From Glycine soja (lineage: Eukaryota > Streptophyta > Magnoliopsida > Fabales > Fabaceae), in contig NC_041016.1 of assembly GCF_004193775.1 (NCBI RefSeq), positions 39,540,547 through 39,604,546 of the forward strand: a stretch of 64,000 nt of DNA. The letters are read 5' to 3'. This document shows positions 35,501 through 49,712 of this stretch, one piece after another. The first letter of the stretch is position 1; every line of letters begins with the position of its first letter. Position numbers and translations under genes: made by a program. The notes beneath the pieces were generated by a model. The model had not been told where the DNA came from. It made no database searches and saw nothing but the letters and a program-made list of their open reading frames with translations.

Positions 35501-37761
35501 GATAGAACATTTCGTAATAGACATCGTCCAAATATTGTCAGGGGATTGAATAGAAAAACAGTAGCGGACATTGGTCGTTAAATAGCCCCGATTGATATTT
35601 ATCTATCGACATTGTGGAATTTCATTTCCAAACGCTGGCCAATAATATTTTTTACGGTATAGGAATCTTTGTTGTTCGCTGTGGCCTATAAAACGTACAA
35701 TGTAGGTCGGCTTTGTTTTTTCGTGCGAGCTCAACCGAAGTTGTGTTTCGGCCGACACTGGCATGTACTCATTTACTCGGCTTGAAAAACATTGGCCCAC
35801 CTCGACAAAAAAACATTATTCACCGATGTTGATAAAAATAATGGTAGTCGATGTCGGCCAGGAAAGATGACCGATCCAGGTATAAAAAAGAAGAATCACC
35901 GGAAGAAGCCGATAGAACATTTCGTAATAGACATCGTCCAAATATTGTCAGGGGATTGAATAGAAAAACAGTAGCGGACATTGGTCGTTAAATAGCCCCG
36001 ATTGATATTTATCTATCGACATTGTGGAATTTCATCTCCAAACGCTGGCCGATAATATTTTTTACGGTATAGGAATATTTGTTGTTCGCTGTGGCCTATA
36101 AAACGTACAATGTAGGTCGGCTTTGTTTTTTCGTGCGAGCTCAACCGAAGTTGTGTTTCGGCCGACACTGGCATTTACTCATTTACTCGGCTTGAAAAAC
36201 ATTGGCCCACCTCGACAAAAAAAAGATTATTCCCCGATATTGATAAAAAAAATGGTAGTCGATGTCGGCCCGAAAAGATGACCGATCCAGGTCTAAAAAG
36301 AAGAATCACGGGAAGACGCCGATAGAACATTTCCTAATAGACATCGTCCAAATACTATCGGGGGAATGAATAGAAAAAACAATAGCGGACATTGGTCGTT
36401 AAATAGCCCCGATTGATATTTATCTATCGACATTGTGAAATTTCATTTCCAAACGCTGGCCGAAAATATTTTTTACGGTATAGGAAGTTTATATGATCGC
36501 TTTCGCCTATAAAACATACAATGTAGGTCGGCTTAGTTTTTTCGTGCGAACTCAACCGAAGTTGTGTTTCGGCCGACACTGGCATGTACTCGTTTACTCG
36601 GCTAGAAAAACATTGGCCCACCTCGACAAAAAAACATTATACACCGATATTGAAAAAAAAAATGGTAGTCGATGTTTGCCAGGAAAGATGACCGATCCAG
36701 GTCTAAAAAGAAGAATCACCGGATGACGCCGTTCGAACATTTCCTAATAGACATCGTCCAAATATTATCGGGGGATTGAATAGAAAAAAAATTAGCGGAC
36801 ATTGGTCGTTAAATAGCCCCGATTGATATTTATCTATCGACATTGGGGAATTTCATTTCCAAACGCTGGCCGATAATATTTTTTACGGTATATGAGTCTT
36901 TGTTGTTCACTGTGGCCTATAAAACGTACAATGTAGGTCGGCCTTGTTTTTTCATGCGAGCTCAACCGAAGTTGTGTTTTGGCCAACACTGGCATTTACT
37001 CATTTACTCGACTAGAAAAACATTGGCCCACCTCGACAAAAAAACATTATTCACCGATATTGATAAAAAAAAAAGGTAGTCTATGTCGGCCAGGAAAGAT
37101 GACCGATCCAGGTCTAAAAAAGAAGAATCACCGGAAGACGCCGATAGAACATTTCGTAATAGACATCGTCCAAATATTATCGGGGAATTGAATAGAAAAA
37201 CACAATATCGGACATTGGTCGTTAATAGCCCCGATTGATATTTATCTATCGACTTTGTGGAATTTCATTTCCAAACGCTGGCCGATAATATTTTTTACGG
37301 TATATGAATCTTTGTTGTTCGCTGTGGCCTATAAAACGTACAATGTAGGTCGGCTTTGTTTTTTCATGCGAGCTCATCCGAAGTTGTGTTTCAGCTGACA
37401 CTGGCATTTACTCATTTACTCGGCTTGAAAAACATTGGCCCACCTCGACAAAAAAAACATTATTCCCCGATATTGATAAAAAAAATGGTAGTCGATGTCG
37501 GCCAGGAAAGATGACCGATCCAGGTATAAAAAAGAAGAATCACCGGAAGACGCCGATAGAACATTTCCTAATAGACATCGTCCAAATATTATCGGGGGAT
37601 TGAATAGAAAAACACAATATCGGACATTGGTCGTTAATAGCCCCGATTGATATTTATCTATCGACATTGTGGAATTTCATTTTCAAACGCTGGCCGATAA
37701 TATTTTTTACGGCATAGGAAGTTGTTTTGTTCGCTGTGGCCTATTAAACTTACAATGTAGG
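32554..37761. repeat. Satellite block 7 (about 12.7 units)
   Basis: Twelve to thirteen units. The left end repeats sequence of block 6 (30168-30500 resembles 32721-33050, including the 10-bp deletion). Units 34900-36250 share AAACGTACAATGTAGG, GGGGATTGAATAGAAAAACA and TGTCAGGGG-type variants, a local subfamily. It ends at TTACAATGTAGG, where a family B LTR starts. Confidence 0.95.
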
Positions 37762-38425
37762 TGATGAGGACATGACCAAGAGCAAGGGCAAGGATCCACT
37801 TGAAGGACTTGGAGGACCTATGACAAGTGCTAGAGCAAGGAAAGCCAAGGAAGCTCTTCAACAAGTGCTGTCCATAGTATTTGAATACAAGCCCAAGTTT
37901 TAAGGAGAAATGTCCAAGGTTGTGAGTTGTATCATGGCCCAAATGGAGGAGGACTAAATGACACCACTTTGTCTCAATTTTAGATTGTTTAGTTTGACTA
38001 AATAATGGCCCAATCCTTGTAAAGTTTGCTGTCCAAAAATATGTTTTGGGTTAATCAACTAAAAGGGCTTTAGTTAGGTTTAGTTCAAGTTGTAATAAGG
38101 GCCCAATTGGCAACCTAGGCATCAGCCTTTTGGGAGACCAAATGGTGGCTGACTTGTTGGCTGTTGGGGGTGACTTTTGGTTGCCACAATTTCAGTTACA
38201 CTCAGCCATTAAGTTTTTTTTTAATTCCCTAGGTTAATGGCATTAAGTTATTTTAATTCTAGGTTAGTGTGTCATTAATAAAATCTGCTGTAAAGCTTCT
38301 ATATAAGCTGAACCATTTTATCAATAAACACAAGTTGAATTTTATTCAGAAAATTAGAGTTTATCTCTTTTATCTTAGTGAGAGTGATTCTCCTAAATTC
38401 TAGAGTGATTCAAGAACACCTTGGC
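37762..38425 (+). mobile_element. Family B LTR fragment (U3 and R part)
   Basis: Forward B LTR beginning exactly at TGATGAGGACATGACC, with the pol C-terminal coding stretch (GGPMTSARARKAKEAL; one frame-breaking TAA in place of CAA), TATATAA and CAATAAAC near 38300-38330. It stops after AACACCTTGGCT and is followed by satellite CACCTCGACAAAAAA. About 460 bp of the LTR are missing, and GGCT/GGCC-CACC similarity at the break suggests short-homology joining. Confidence 0.9.
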
Positions 38426-41400
38426 TCACCTCGACAAAAAAACATTATTCACCGATATTGATAAAAAAAATGGTAGTCGATGTTTGCCAGGAAAGATGAC
38501 CGATCCAGGTCTAAAAAGAAGAATCACCGAAAGACGACGATCGAACATTTCCTAATAGACATCGTCCAAATATTATCGGGGGATTGAATAGAAAAAACAA
38601 TAGCGGACATTGGTCGTTAAATAGCCCCGATTGATTTTTATCTATCGACATTGTGCAATTTAATTTCTAAACGCTGGCCGATAATATTTTTTACGGTATA
38701 GGAATCTTTGTTGTTCGCTGTGGCCTATAAAACTTACAATGTCGGTCGGCTTTGCTTTTTCGCGCGAGCTCAACCGAAGTTGTGTTTCGGCCGTCACTGA
38801 CATGTACTCATTTACTCGGCAAGAAAAACAATGGCCCACCTCGAAAAAAAAAACATTATTCACCGATATTGATAAAAAGAAATGGTAGTCAATGTCGGCC
38901 AGGAAAGATGACCGATCCAGGTCTAAAAAGAAGAATCACCGGAAGATGACGATCTAACATTTCCTAATAGACATCGTCCAAATATTATCGGGGGATGGAA
39001 TAGAAAAAAACAATAGCAGACATTGGTCGTTAATAGCCCCGATTGATATTTAACTATCGACATTGTGGAATTTCATTTCCAAACGCTGGCCGATAATACT
39101 TTTTACGGTTTAGGAATCTTTGTTGTTCGCTGTGGCCTATAAAACTTACAAAGTAGGTCGGCTTTGTTTCTTCGTGCGAGCTCAACCGAAGTTGTGTTTC
39201 GGCCGACACTGGCATGTAATCATTTACTCGGCTTGAAAAACATTGGCCCACCTCGACAAAAAAACATTATTCACCGATATTTATAAAAAAATGGTAGTCG
39301 ATATCGGCAAAAAAAGATGACCGATCCAGGTCTAAAAAAGAAGAATCACCGGAAGACGACGATCGAACATTTCCTAATCGACATCGTCCAAATATAATCG
39401 GGGGATTGAATAGAAAAAACAATAGCGGACATTGGTCGTTAAATAGCCCCGATTGATATTTATCTATCGACATTGAGGAATTTCATTTCCAAACACTGGC
39501 CGATAATATTTTTTTCAGTATAGGAAGTTTTGTTGTTCCCTGTGGCCTATAAAACTTACAATGTAGGTCGACTTTATTTTTTCGTGCGAGCTCAACCGAA
39601 GTTGTGTTTCGGCCGACACTGACATGTACTCATTTACTCGGCTAGAAAAACATTGTCCCACTTCGATAAAAAAAACATTATTCACCGATATTGATAAAAA
39701 AAATGGTAGTCGATGTCGGCCAGGAAAGATGATCGATCCAGGTCTAAAAAGAAGAATCACCGGAAGACGACGATAGAACATTTCCTAATAGACATCGTCC
39801 AAATATTATCGGGGGATTGAATAGAAAAAACAATAGCGGACATTGGTCGTTAAATAGCCCCGATTGATATTTATCTATCGACATTGTGGAATTTCATTTC
39901 CAAACGCTGGCCGATAATATTTTTTACGGTATAGGAAGTTCTGTTGTCCGCTGTGGCCTATAAAACTTACAATGTAGATCGGCTTTGTTTTTTTGTGGGA
40001 ACTCAACCGAAGTTGTGTTTCGGCCGACACTGGCATGTACTCATTTACTCGACTTGAAAAACATTGGCCCACCTCGACAAAAAAACATTATTCACCGATA
40101 TTGATAAAAAAAATGGTAGTCGATGTCGGCCAGAAAAGATGACCGATCCAGGTCTAAAAAAGAAGAATCACCGGATGACGCCGATCGAACATTTCCTAAT
40201 AGACATCGCCGAAATATTATCGGGGAATGAATAGAAAAACCAATAGCGTACATTGGTCGTCAAATAGCCCCGATTGATATTTATCTATCGACATTGTTGA
40301 ATTTCATTTCCAAACGCTGGCCGATAATATTTTTTACGGTATAGGAAGTTTTGTTGATCGCTTTCGCCTATAAAACTTACAATGTAAGTTGGCTTAGTTT
40401 TTTCGTGCGAGCTCAACTGACGTTGTGTTTCGGCCGACACTGGCATGTACTCATTTACTCGGCTTGAAAAACATTGGCCCACCTCGACAAAAAAATATTA
40501 TTCACCGATATTGATAAAAAATGGTAGTCGATGTCGGCTAGTAAAGATGACTGATCCAGGTCTAAAAAAGAAGAATCACCGGATGACGCCGATCGAACAT
40601 TTCCTAATAGACATCGTCGAAATAATATCGGGGAATGAATAAAATTAACAATAGTTGACATTGGTCGTTAAATAGCTCTGATTGATATTTATCTATCGAC
40701 ATGGTGGAATTTCATTTCCAAACGCTAGCCGATAATATTTTTTACGGTATAGGAAGTTTTGTTGATCGCTTTCGCCTATAAAACTTACAATGTAAGTCGG
40801 CTTAGTTTTTTCGTGCGAGCTCAACCGACGTTGTGTTTCGGCCGACACTGGCATGTACTCATTTACTCGGCTTGAAAAACATTGGCCCACCTCGACAAAA
40901 AAACAATATTCACCGATGTTGATAAAAAAAATGGTAGTCGATGTCGGCCCGAAAAGATGACCGATCCAGGTCTAAAAAGAAGAATCACCGGAAGACGACG
41001 ATGGAACATTTCCTAATCGACATCGTCCAAATATAATCGGGGGATTGAATAGAAAAAACAATAGCGGACATTGGTCGTTAAATAGCCCGGATTGTTAATT
41101 TTCTATCGACATTGTGGAATTTCATTTCCAAACGCTTGCCGATAATATTTTTTACAGTATAGGAAGTTTTGTTGATCGCTTTCGCCTATAAAACTTACAA
41201 TGTAGGTCGGCTTTGTTTTTTCGTGGGAGCTCAACCGATGTTGTGTTTCGGCCGACACTGGCATTTACTCATTTACTCGGCTAGAAAAACATTGGCCCAC
41301 CTCGACAAAAAAATATTATTCACCGATATTGATAAAAAAATGGTAGTCGATGTCTGCCCGAAAAGATGACCGATCCAGGTCTAAAAAAGAAGAATCACCG

Positions 41401-44400
41401 GATGACGCCGATCGAACATTTCCTAATAGACATCGTCGAAATATTATCGGGGAATGAATAGAAAAAACAATAGCGGACATTGGTCGTTAAATAGCCCCGA
41501 TTGATATTTATCTATCGACATTGTGGAATTTCATTTCCAAACGCTGGCCGATAATATTTTTTACGGTATAGGAAGTTCTGTTGTCCGCTGTGGCCTATAA
41601 AACTTACAATGTAGATCGACTTTGTTTTTTCGTGGGAGCTCAACCGAAGTTGTGTTTCGGCCGACACTGGCATTTACTCATTTACTCGGCTTGAACAACA
41701 TTGGCCCACCTCGACAAAAAAACATTATTCACCGATATTGATAAAAAAAAATGGTAGTCAATGTTTGGCAGGAAAGATGACCGATCCATGTGTAAAAAGA
41801 GGAATCACCGGAAGACGACGATCGAACATTTCCTAATAGTCATCGTCCAAATATTATCGGGGGATTGAATAGAAAAAACAATAGCCGACATTGGTCCTTA
41901 AATAGCCCCGATTGATATTTATCTATCGACATTGTGGAATTTCATTTCCAAACGCTGGCCGATAATATTTTTTACGGTATAGGAATCTTTGTTGGTCGCT
42001 GTGGCCTATAAAACTTACAATGTAGGTCGGCTTTGTTTTTTCGTGCGAGCTCAACCGAAGTTGTGTTTCGGCCGACACTGACATGTACTCATTTACTCGG
42101 CTAGAAAAACATTGTCCCACTTCGATAAAAAAAACATTATTCACCGATATTGATAAAAAAAATGGTAGTCGATGTCGGCCAGGAAAGATGACCGATCCAG
42201 GTCTAAAAAAGAAGAATCACCGGAAGACGCCGATCGACTATTTCCTAATCGACATCGTCCAAATATTATCGGGGGATTGAATAGAAAAAACAATAACGGA
42301 CATTGGTCGTTAATAGCCCCGATTGATATTTATCGATTGACATTGTGGAATTTCATTTCCAAACGCTGGCCGATAATATTTTTTACGGTATAGGAAGTTT
42401 TGTTGATCGCTTTCGACTATAAAACTTACAATGTAGGTCGGCTTAGTTTTTTCGTGCGAGCTCAACCGAAGTTGTGTTTCGGCAGACACTGGCATGTACT
42501 CATTTACTCGGCTTCAAAAACATTGGGCCACGTCGACAAAAAAACATTATTCACCGATATTGATAAAAAAAATGGTAGTCGATGTCGGCCAGAAAAGATG
42601 ACCGATCCAGGTCTAAAAAAGAAGAATCACCGGATGACGCCGATCGAACATTTCCTAATAGACATCGTCGAAATATTATCGGGGAATGAATAGAAAAAAC
42701 AATAGCGGACATTGGTCGTTAAATAGCCCTGATTGATATTTATCTATCGACATTGTGGAATTTCATTTCCAAACGCTTGCCGATAATATTTTTTACGGTA
42801 TAGGAAGTTCTGTTGTTTGTTGTGGCCTATTAAACTTACAATGTATGTCGGCTTTGTTTTTTCGTGCGAGCTCAACCGAAGTTGGGTTTCGGCCGACTCT
42901 GGCATGTACTCATTTACTCGGCTAGAAAAACATTGGCCCACCTCGACAAAAAAACATTATTCACCGATATTAATAAAAATAAATGGTAGTCGATTTTGGC
43001 CAGGAAAGATAATCGATCCAGGTCTAAAAAGAAGAATCACTGGAAGACGACGATCGAACATTTCCTAATAGACATCGTCCAAATATTATCAGGGGATTGA
43101 ATAGAGAAAAACAATAGTGGACATTGGTCGTTAATAGCTCCGATTGATATTTATCTATCGACATTGTGGAATTTCATTTCCAAACGCTGGCCGATAATAT
43201 TTTTTACAGTATAGGAAGTTTTGTTGATCGCTTTCGACTATAAAACTTACAATGTAGATCCGCTTTGTTTTTTCGTGGGAGCTCAACCGAAGTTGTGTTT
43301 CGGCCGACACTGGCATTTACTCATTTACTCGGCTTGAACAACATTGGCCCACCTCGACAAAAAAACATTATTCACCGATATTGTTAAAAAAAAAATGGTA
43401 GTCAATGTTTGGCAGGAAAGATGACCGATCCATGTGTAAAAAGAGGAATCACCGGAAGACGACGATCGAACATTTCCTAATAGACATCGTCCAAATATAA
43501 TCGGGGGATTGAATAGAAAAAACAATAGCGAACATTGGTCGTTAAATAGCCCCGATTGATATTTATCTATCGGCATTGTGGAATTTCATTTCCAAACGCT
43601 TGCCGATAATATTTTTTACGGTATAGGAAGTTCTGTTGCACGTTGTCGCCTATTAAACTTACAATGTAGGTCGGCTTAGTTTTTTCGTGCGAGCTCAACC
43701 GAAGTTGGGTTTTGGCCGACACTGGCATGTACTCATTTACTCGGCTTGAAAAACATTGGCCCACCTCGACAAAAAAATATTATTCACCGATATTGATAAA
43801 AAAAATGGTAGTCGATGTCGGCTAGTAAAGATGACTGATCCAGGTCTAAAAAAGAAGAATCACCGGATGAAGCCGATCGAACATTTCCTAATAGACATCG
43901 TCGAAATAATATCGGGGAATGAATAAAATTAACAATAGCTGACATTGGTCGTTAAATAGCTCTGATTGATATTTATCTATCGACATTGTGGAATTTCATT
44001 TCCAAACGCTTGCCGATAGATAATATTTTTTACGGTATAGGAAGTTTTGTTGATCGCTTTCGCCTAAAAAACTTACAATGTAGGTCGGCTTAGTTTTTTC
44101 ATACGAACTCAACCGAAGTTGTGTTTCGGCCGACACTGGCATGCACTCATTTACTCGGCTAGAAAAACATTTTCCCACCTAGACAAAAAAACATTATTCA
44201 CCGATATTGATAAAAAAAATGGTAGTCGATGTCGGCCAGGAAAGATGACCTATCCAGGTCTAAAAAAGAAGAATCACCGGATGACGCCGATCGAACATTT
44301 CCTAATAGACATCGTCGAAATATTATCGGGGAATGAATAGAAAAAACAATAGCGGACATTGGTCGTTAAATAGCCTCGATTGATATTTATCTATCGACAT

Positions 44401-46093
44401 TGTGGAATTTCATTTCCAAACGTTTGCCGATAGTATTTTTTACGGTATAAGAAGTTTTGTTGTTCGCTGTGGCCTATAAAACTTACAATGTAGGTCCGCT
44501 TTTGTTTTTTCGTGCGAGCTCAACCAAAGTTGTGTTTCGGCCGACACTGGCATGTACTCATTTACTCGGCTAGAAAAACATTGGCCCACCTCGACAAAAA
44601 AATATTATTCACCGATATTGATAAAAAAAATGGTAGTCGATGTCGGCCAGGAAAGATGACAGATACAGGTCTGAAAAAGATTAATCACCGGATGACGCTG
44701 ATCGAGCATTTCCTAATAGAAATCGTGCAAATATTTATCGGGGGATTGAATAGAAAAAACAATAGCGGACTTTGGTCGTTAAATAGCCCCGATTGATATT
44801 TATCTATCGACATTGTGGAATTTCATTTCCAAACGCTGCCCAATAATAGTTTTTACGATATATGAAGTTTTGTTGTTCGCTATTGCCTTTAAAACTTACA
44901 ATGTAGGTCGGCTTTGTTTTTTCGTGCAAGCTCAACCGATGTTGTGTTTCGGCCGACACTGGCATGTACTCAGTTACTCGGCTAGAAAAACATTGGCCCA
45001 CCTCGACAAAAAAACATTATTCACCGATATTGATGAAAAAAATGGTAGTCGATGTCGGCCAGGAAAGATGACCGATCCAGGTCTAAAAAAGAAGAGTCAC
45101 CGGAAGACGCCGATCGAACATTTCCTAATAGACATCGTCCAAATATTATCGGGGGATTGAATAGAAAAAACAATAGCAGACATTGGTCGTTAATAGCCCC
45201 GATTGATATTTATCTATCGACATTGTGGAATTTCATTTCCAAACGCTAGCCGATAATATTTTTTACGGTATAGGAAGTATTGTTGATCGTTGTCGCCTAT
45301 AAAACTTACAATGTAAGTCGGCTTTGTTTTTTCGTGCGAGCTCAACCGAAGTTGTGTTTCGGCCGACATTGGCATGCACTCATTTACTCGGCTAGAAAAA
45401 CATTTTCCCACCTAGACAAAAAAACATTATTCACCGATATTGATAAAAAAAAAATGGTAGTCGATGTCGGCCAGGAAAGATGACCGATCCAGGTCTAAAA
45501 AAGAAGAATCACCGGAAGACGCCGATCGAACATTTCCTAATAGACATCGTCCAAATATTATCGGGGATTGAATAGAAAAAACAATAGCGGACATTGGTCG
45601 TTAAATAGCCTCGATTGATATTTATCTATCGACATTGTGGAATTTCATTTCCAAACGCTGGCCGATAGTATTTCTTACGGTATAGGATGTTTTGTTGTTC
45701 GCTGCCGCCTATAAAACTTACAATGTAGGTCGGCTTTGTTTTTTCGTGCGACCTCAACCGAAGTTGTGTTTCGGCCGACACTAGCATGCACTCATTTACT
45801 CGGCTAGAAAAACATTGGCCCACCTCGACAAAAAAACATTATTCACCGATATTGATAATAAAAATGGTAGTTGATGTTTGCCAGGAAAGATGACCGATCC
45901 AGGTCTAAAAAGAAGAATCACCGGAAGACGCCGATCGAACATTTCCTAATAGACATCGTCCAAATATTATCGGGGGATTGAATAGAAAAAACAATAGCGG
46001 ACATTGGTCGTTAAATAGCCCCGATTGATATTTATCTATCGACATTGTGGAATTTCATTTCCAAACACTGCCCAATAATATTTTTTACGATAT
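38426..46093. repeat. Satellite block 8 (about 18.7 units), right edge of array
   Basis: Largest uninterrupted block. Distinct variant units recur at multiples of the monomer: GGCTAGTAAAGATGACTGAT at 40536 and 43820 (eight units apart), GTTTGGCAGGAAAGATGACC at about 41763 and 43407 (four units apart). The last units have CACTGCCCAATAATA-type changes (44830 and 46065). The array stops inside a unit at TTTTTTACGATATA. Confidence 0.95.
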
Positions 46094-46212
46094 ATTATTC
46101 TCTTAACAACATAGTAAAAGCCTTAAAAGAGTAATTTTTCAAATAGTAAAGGTTTTGGAATAATTAATTCAAGCCCCCCTTCTTAATTATTCTGAGTCCA
46201 CTTGATCCAACA
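46094..46212 (-). mobile_element. LTR-type fragment, same family as 54343
   Basis: Ends CCACTTGATCCAACA, the reverse complement of the TGTTGGATCAAGTGG start at 54343, and shares the AATAATTAAGAAGG segment with it. It directly abuts the satellite. Only the terminal about 115 bp are present. The family is not identified. Confidence 0.6.
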
Positions 46213-46361
46213 AGACAAACATGAAAGACATTCCTTAAAAAGCATGTTGGTTAACTTGAGTTCAAGGATAGGTGTGCAACATAGTTCCACAGGGTCCTCA
46301 CACATTGCAAATGAACCAGACCAACTTTCACCCTTTGTTGATCACTATTTGAAGCAAAGAA

Positions 46362-46679
46362 ATGGAGACTTATGAACCAGAAACTGAGATTGAAGAAGAA
46401 AAGAGTATTTCTAGGAAGGATAGTCTTAATACTCCTATGCAAAATCAAACTCCAAGTAAAGTGGAAGCTGATTCTTTTGAAAAGATAGCATCTACCAACC
46501 AGACCTTAAGTACAACAAAACTGTCCCTATGGAAGATGGATCTTCATGCTCTTGGAATATCCTACAAGATCAAGAGGCTAAAGCAGCAACTTGTTCTTGT
46601 TGAAAGGTTAATAGGAAGGCAAGCCAATGACGAGCTAGCAGAAATTACTGATGATAGCAAAGTTGGTATGAAGGAATGA
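46362..46679 (+). CDS. Unknown small ORF, possible gene fragment (105 aa)
   Basis: Frame starting METYEPETEIEEEK, acidic and Ser/Thr-rich for about 55 residues. The C-terminal half looks more protein-like: LSLWKMDLHALGISYKIKRL followed by KQQLVLVERLIGRQ, an amphipathic, probably coiled-coil segment. Codon content and composition look more like an exon than random sequence. It lies in the low-copy island right of the satellite. I do not recognise the family. It has no visible partner exons, so it may be a terminal exon or a remnant. Confidence 0.4.
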   Translation: METYEPETEIEEEKSISRKDSLNTPMQNQTPSKVEADSFEKIASTNQTLSTTKLSLWKMDLHALGISYKIKRLKQQLVLVERLIGRQANDELAEITDDSKVGMKE

Positions 46680-49600
46680 CATGTTTTAGAAGGTAGCAAC
46701 TGATTCTTGTGGTTAGTCTATTTCTTGTTTTCAAACATTTGTAGACAAACATTTTTTGTTTTCTGTTTGTTGTACAAATCTTGAAAGCAGGTAACAGATT
46801 GAAAACAAGATGACGATTTTGTAACTAAAAAGTAAACATAGAAAATGAACATAGGAAATAAAAACACAAGTAAACGACACCTAAATTTCCAAATAGAACT
46901 TAGTGCAATCTGCAAGTCCTAGTCAACTAGTGTTGTTCATCACTGGGTCAGTATTAAAATAGGCTTTTATATGAGATTATCAGATCAAAATCTGTGCAAT
47001 CTGCAAGTCCTACTCAATTACTGTTTGTCAATGAATACTGATAGTTGGACTCTAGAAATTAGATATAGTCCAATACAGTCCATTATAATATACATATAGT
47101 AGCAATCATGCATGCATGTAAAAATATACTCCAATACAACTTAATATATCAAATTAGACAAAACTTATATGAACATTTAAGAAACTACGTGTTGATATCA
47201 ATTTGAGAAGATGAGATAGACATAGAAGGAAATTGAAATGACCTTTGGTAGAAGAGCTGCAGGAAGATGAAGGAAGGAGTGAGCTGAGGTGAACAAGATG
47301 AGTATATTGATGAAGATTGTTGCTTTCTGTGTCCTTCTTTGTTGTTGTTTGAAAGGAAAAACTGTTCTCCAAGGAAGAGAAGAAAAATAAAATTGAAAGA
47401 GAAACAAAGACAAAGACAACAGAAACATAAAAAAGAAGCAATATAACACATCCTGTCCAAAAACATTAATTAATTTAATTGACTCTTAATTCAACATGCT
47501 CCAAATGCATATACAGCCAATTGACGGATAATGCTGGCATGTCATGCAAGCAATATAACACATACTGACATGTGTTATGCATGTCATGACTACTTATTCA
47601 GGTCATCCTTTTTTTTGGTGTAGTTCTATAATGCCCCAGTCAATGAATATCAATCATACTCAAATAGAAATTCAGTCTACATATCACAGGCTCATTCAGT
47701 CTACATATCCCAAAAGACCAGAACTCCCAATACATAACCCAAAAAGAATAAAAATTCAGTCTACATATCACAGGCTCATTCGGTCCAAATTCACATTTCA
47801 GGTCAAATGCAAGTTGAATCTTCAGCAAAAATCTAAAACAAGCATACTCAAATAGTACATAAATTACTATTGAGCAAAAAATTAGCATAGTAGTGTATTC
47901 ACATTGGAGTTGCAGTTGCATAGTAGTGTATTCACATTGGTGGTAAAACATGCTTTCCACCATTTTTCTTTAAATTTTTTAATAACCTTCCTAATGCTAC
48001 GGAGTTACAGTTGCAGTTGCATTTACATTGGAAGTCTAATGACACAATAAACTGCCACATGTACTTCCTAACACTCAGTCAGGTAAGTTGCCAACACGGT
48101 GCACTGCCAGAACTAGCATATCTTCTAGGCTCATGCTGAGACAAACAAATAATAGATGTTGTCAGCATCCTAGAGTATACCTTTGAGGAAACAACCGGTT
48201 TTTGGCCATTGCCCAGTAGGATAGAATGACCAAAATGGAGTGCAGAATTTGAAGTACAAGATATTCATACTTTGACAAACATATTCTGACTGCACTAAAC
48301 AGTTTTGATTTCAACATTGTGAGTCTATGACAACCACTTATCTTTTCTAAGTAGGCAATGGAATTTGGAGCTGGACTCCATTCCATATGTGATTTCTGGC
48401 CTACAAAAGTAGCAAAGATGGGGTGAAAATGAAGAAGCTGAAATTTTATGGTAGAGATGGGTTGAGAAAAAGGGAAGTCTTGTAGTAAATTAGTAGGAAA
48501 GGGTGACTGCCAAAAGATTTTGTGATGGTGGTAGTGGAAAATGGTGCAAATGGACTGAGAAAAGCTGGAATTGAGTCATTTAGTGTTTGGATAGATAGTT
48601 TACAGGTTTTCTGCCGACATTTCTAAGCTTAGGTGCATGTTTGGATTTATTACTTACATTTTTCAACAGTGTCAGGTTGATCAAACTAGCATCTATTTCA
48701 ATACTAATCACGTGTCACTTGGGCTTAAATCATGTATGCAAAGACTAGAGCTTTAGATCAGCGGGTAAACTAACCTTTGAATTTCATGCACATTGTTCAG
48801 TCAGGCAGTGGAAGAAAACCATCATAAGCAAGTCAGCTTTTTGCCTTCAAAAGGGGGAGAGGGGGACAAAAACCATTTTATCAAGCAAAATATTATCCCT
48901 TACCTTTTGAGAAATGGCAAGAAAATAGGTGAGGATCACTTTCAGGCTCTCTAAGAATCTTTTGACTGGGATATTCTGATTTTCCTCCTAACAAATCCCA
49001 AAACTGTTCAGATTCGGAACCTTCCCTTTGTGGTTTGGATTATAAATTTGCCTGTAGAAATTGGTTGCATAAACAATGTCTATAAGAAGTAGATAAACAA
49101 AGATAACGCAAATATACATAGGCGGATGTCTTTTCCTAAAAAAAAAAAAGAAACCACAATATAGACCATCAAGGCCTACACAAGTCGGTTATTTTAGTCT
49201 CTGCTCCTTTTTTCCACTGATACGGTTACTCTGCAATGCATGGATCATAATATATCACCATATGGGAAGGTGTCACTATCACATGGCCACGGGGAATCTA
49301 ATCAATTACCCACTACCTAATACTTATTTTCCAACAAAATGTAACCATTTTCTGCTAGCTAGTGTAGCCCTTGCATTGGGTTACATATTATAATTAATAC
49401 AGTTTTAGAATCATAGAAATGGCATCATCAATTCTCTTTTCCTTAATTAGTTTGACTTGAATTAAGAAAAATTCCTTTAAAGTACTTTTAGACAATGGCA
49501 ACAAACAAGATAATAGAAAAATTAGAAAAGGGTGAAAATATATAAAATGAAAGTGCATATAATTGGTTCAGAAGTACAATAAAGGCATAATATCTCCCAA

Positions 49601-49712
49601 GAGGAAGCATGTATCTTTTTTCTGCTGTCTTGTACTAACAGTTTGATTGAAACCCAAATCAAACCACACCACTTTTAATTTTATTTTATTTTCTCTTTCT
49701 CTCAAATTCACT
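46680..49712. other. Low-copy AT-rich intergenic DNA, no gene seen
   Basis: Three kilobases with no convincing coding sequence on either strand. Small local repeats: a 30-bp direct repeat AAATTCAGTCTACATATCAC... at 47668-47697 and 47752-47781, and a 33-bp tandem pair GCATAGTAGTGTATTCACAT... at 47885 and 47918. An A homopolymer lies near 49138. No satellite or recognised LTR sequence. Confidence 0.6.

Noticed and set aside
47154..47466. Three overlapping minus-strand frames rich in Phe, Leu and Ser.
   Set aside because: Low-complexity composition from AAAG-rich plus-strand DNA, three competing frames, no recognisable domain.
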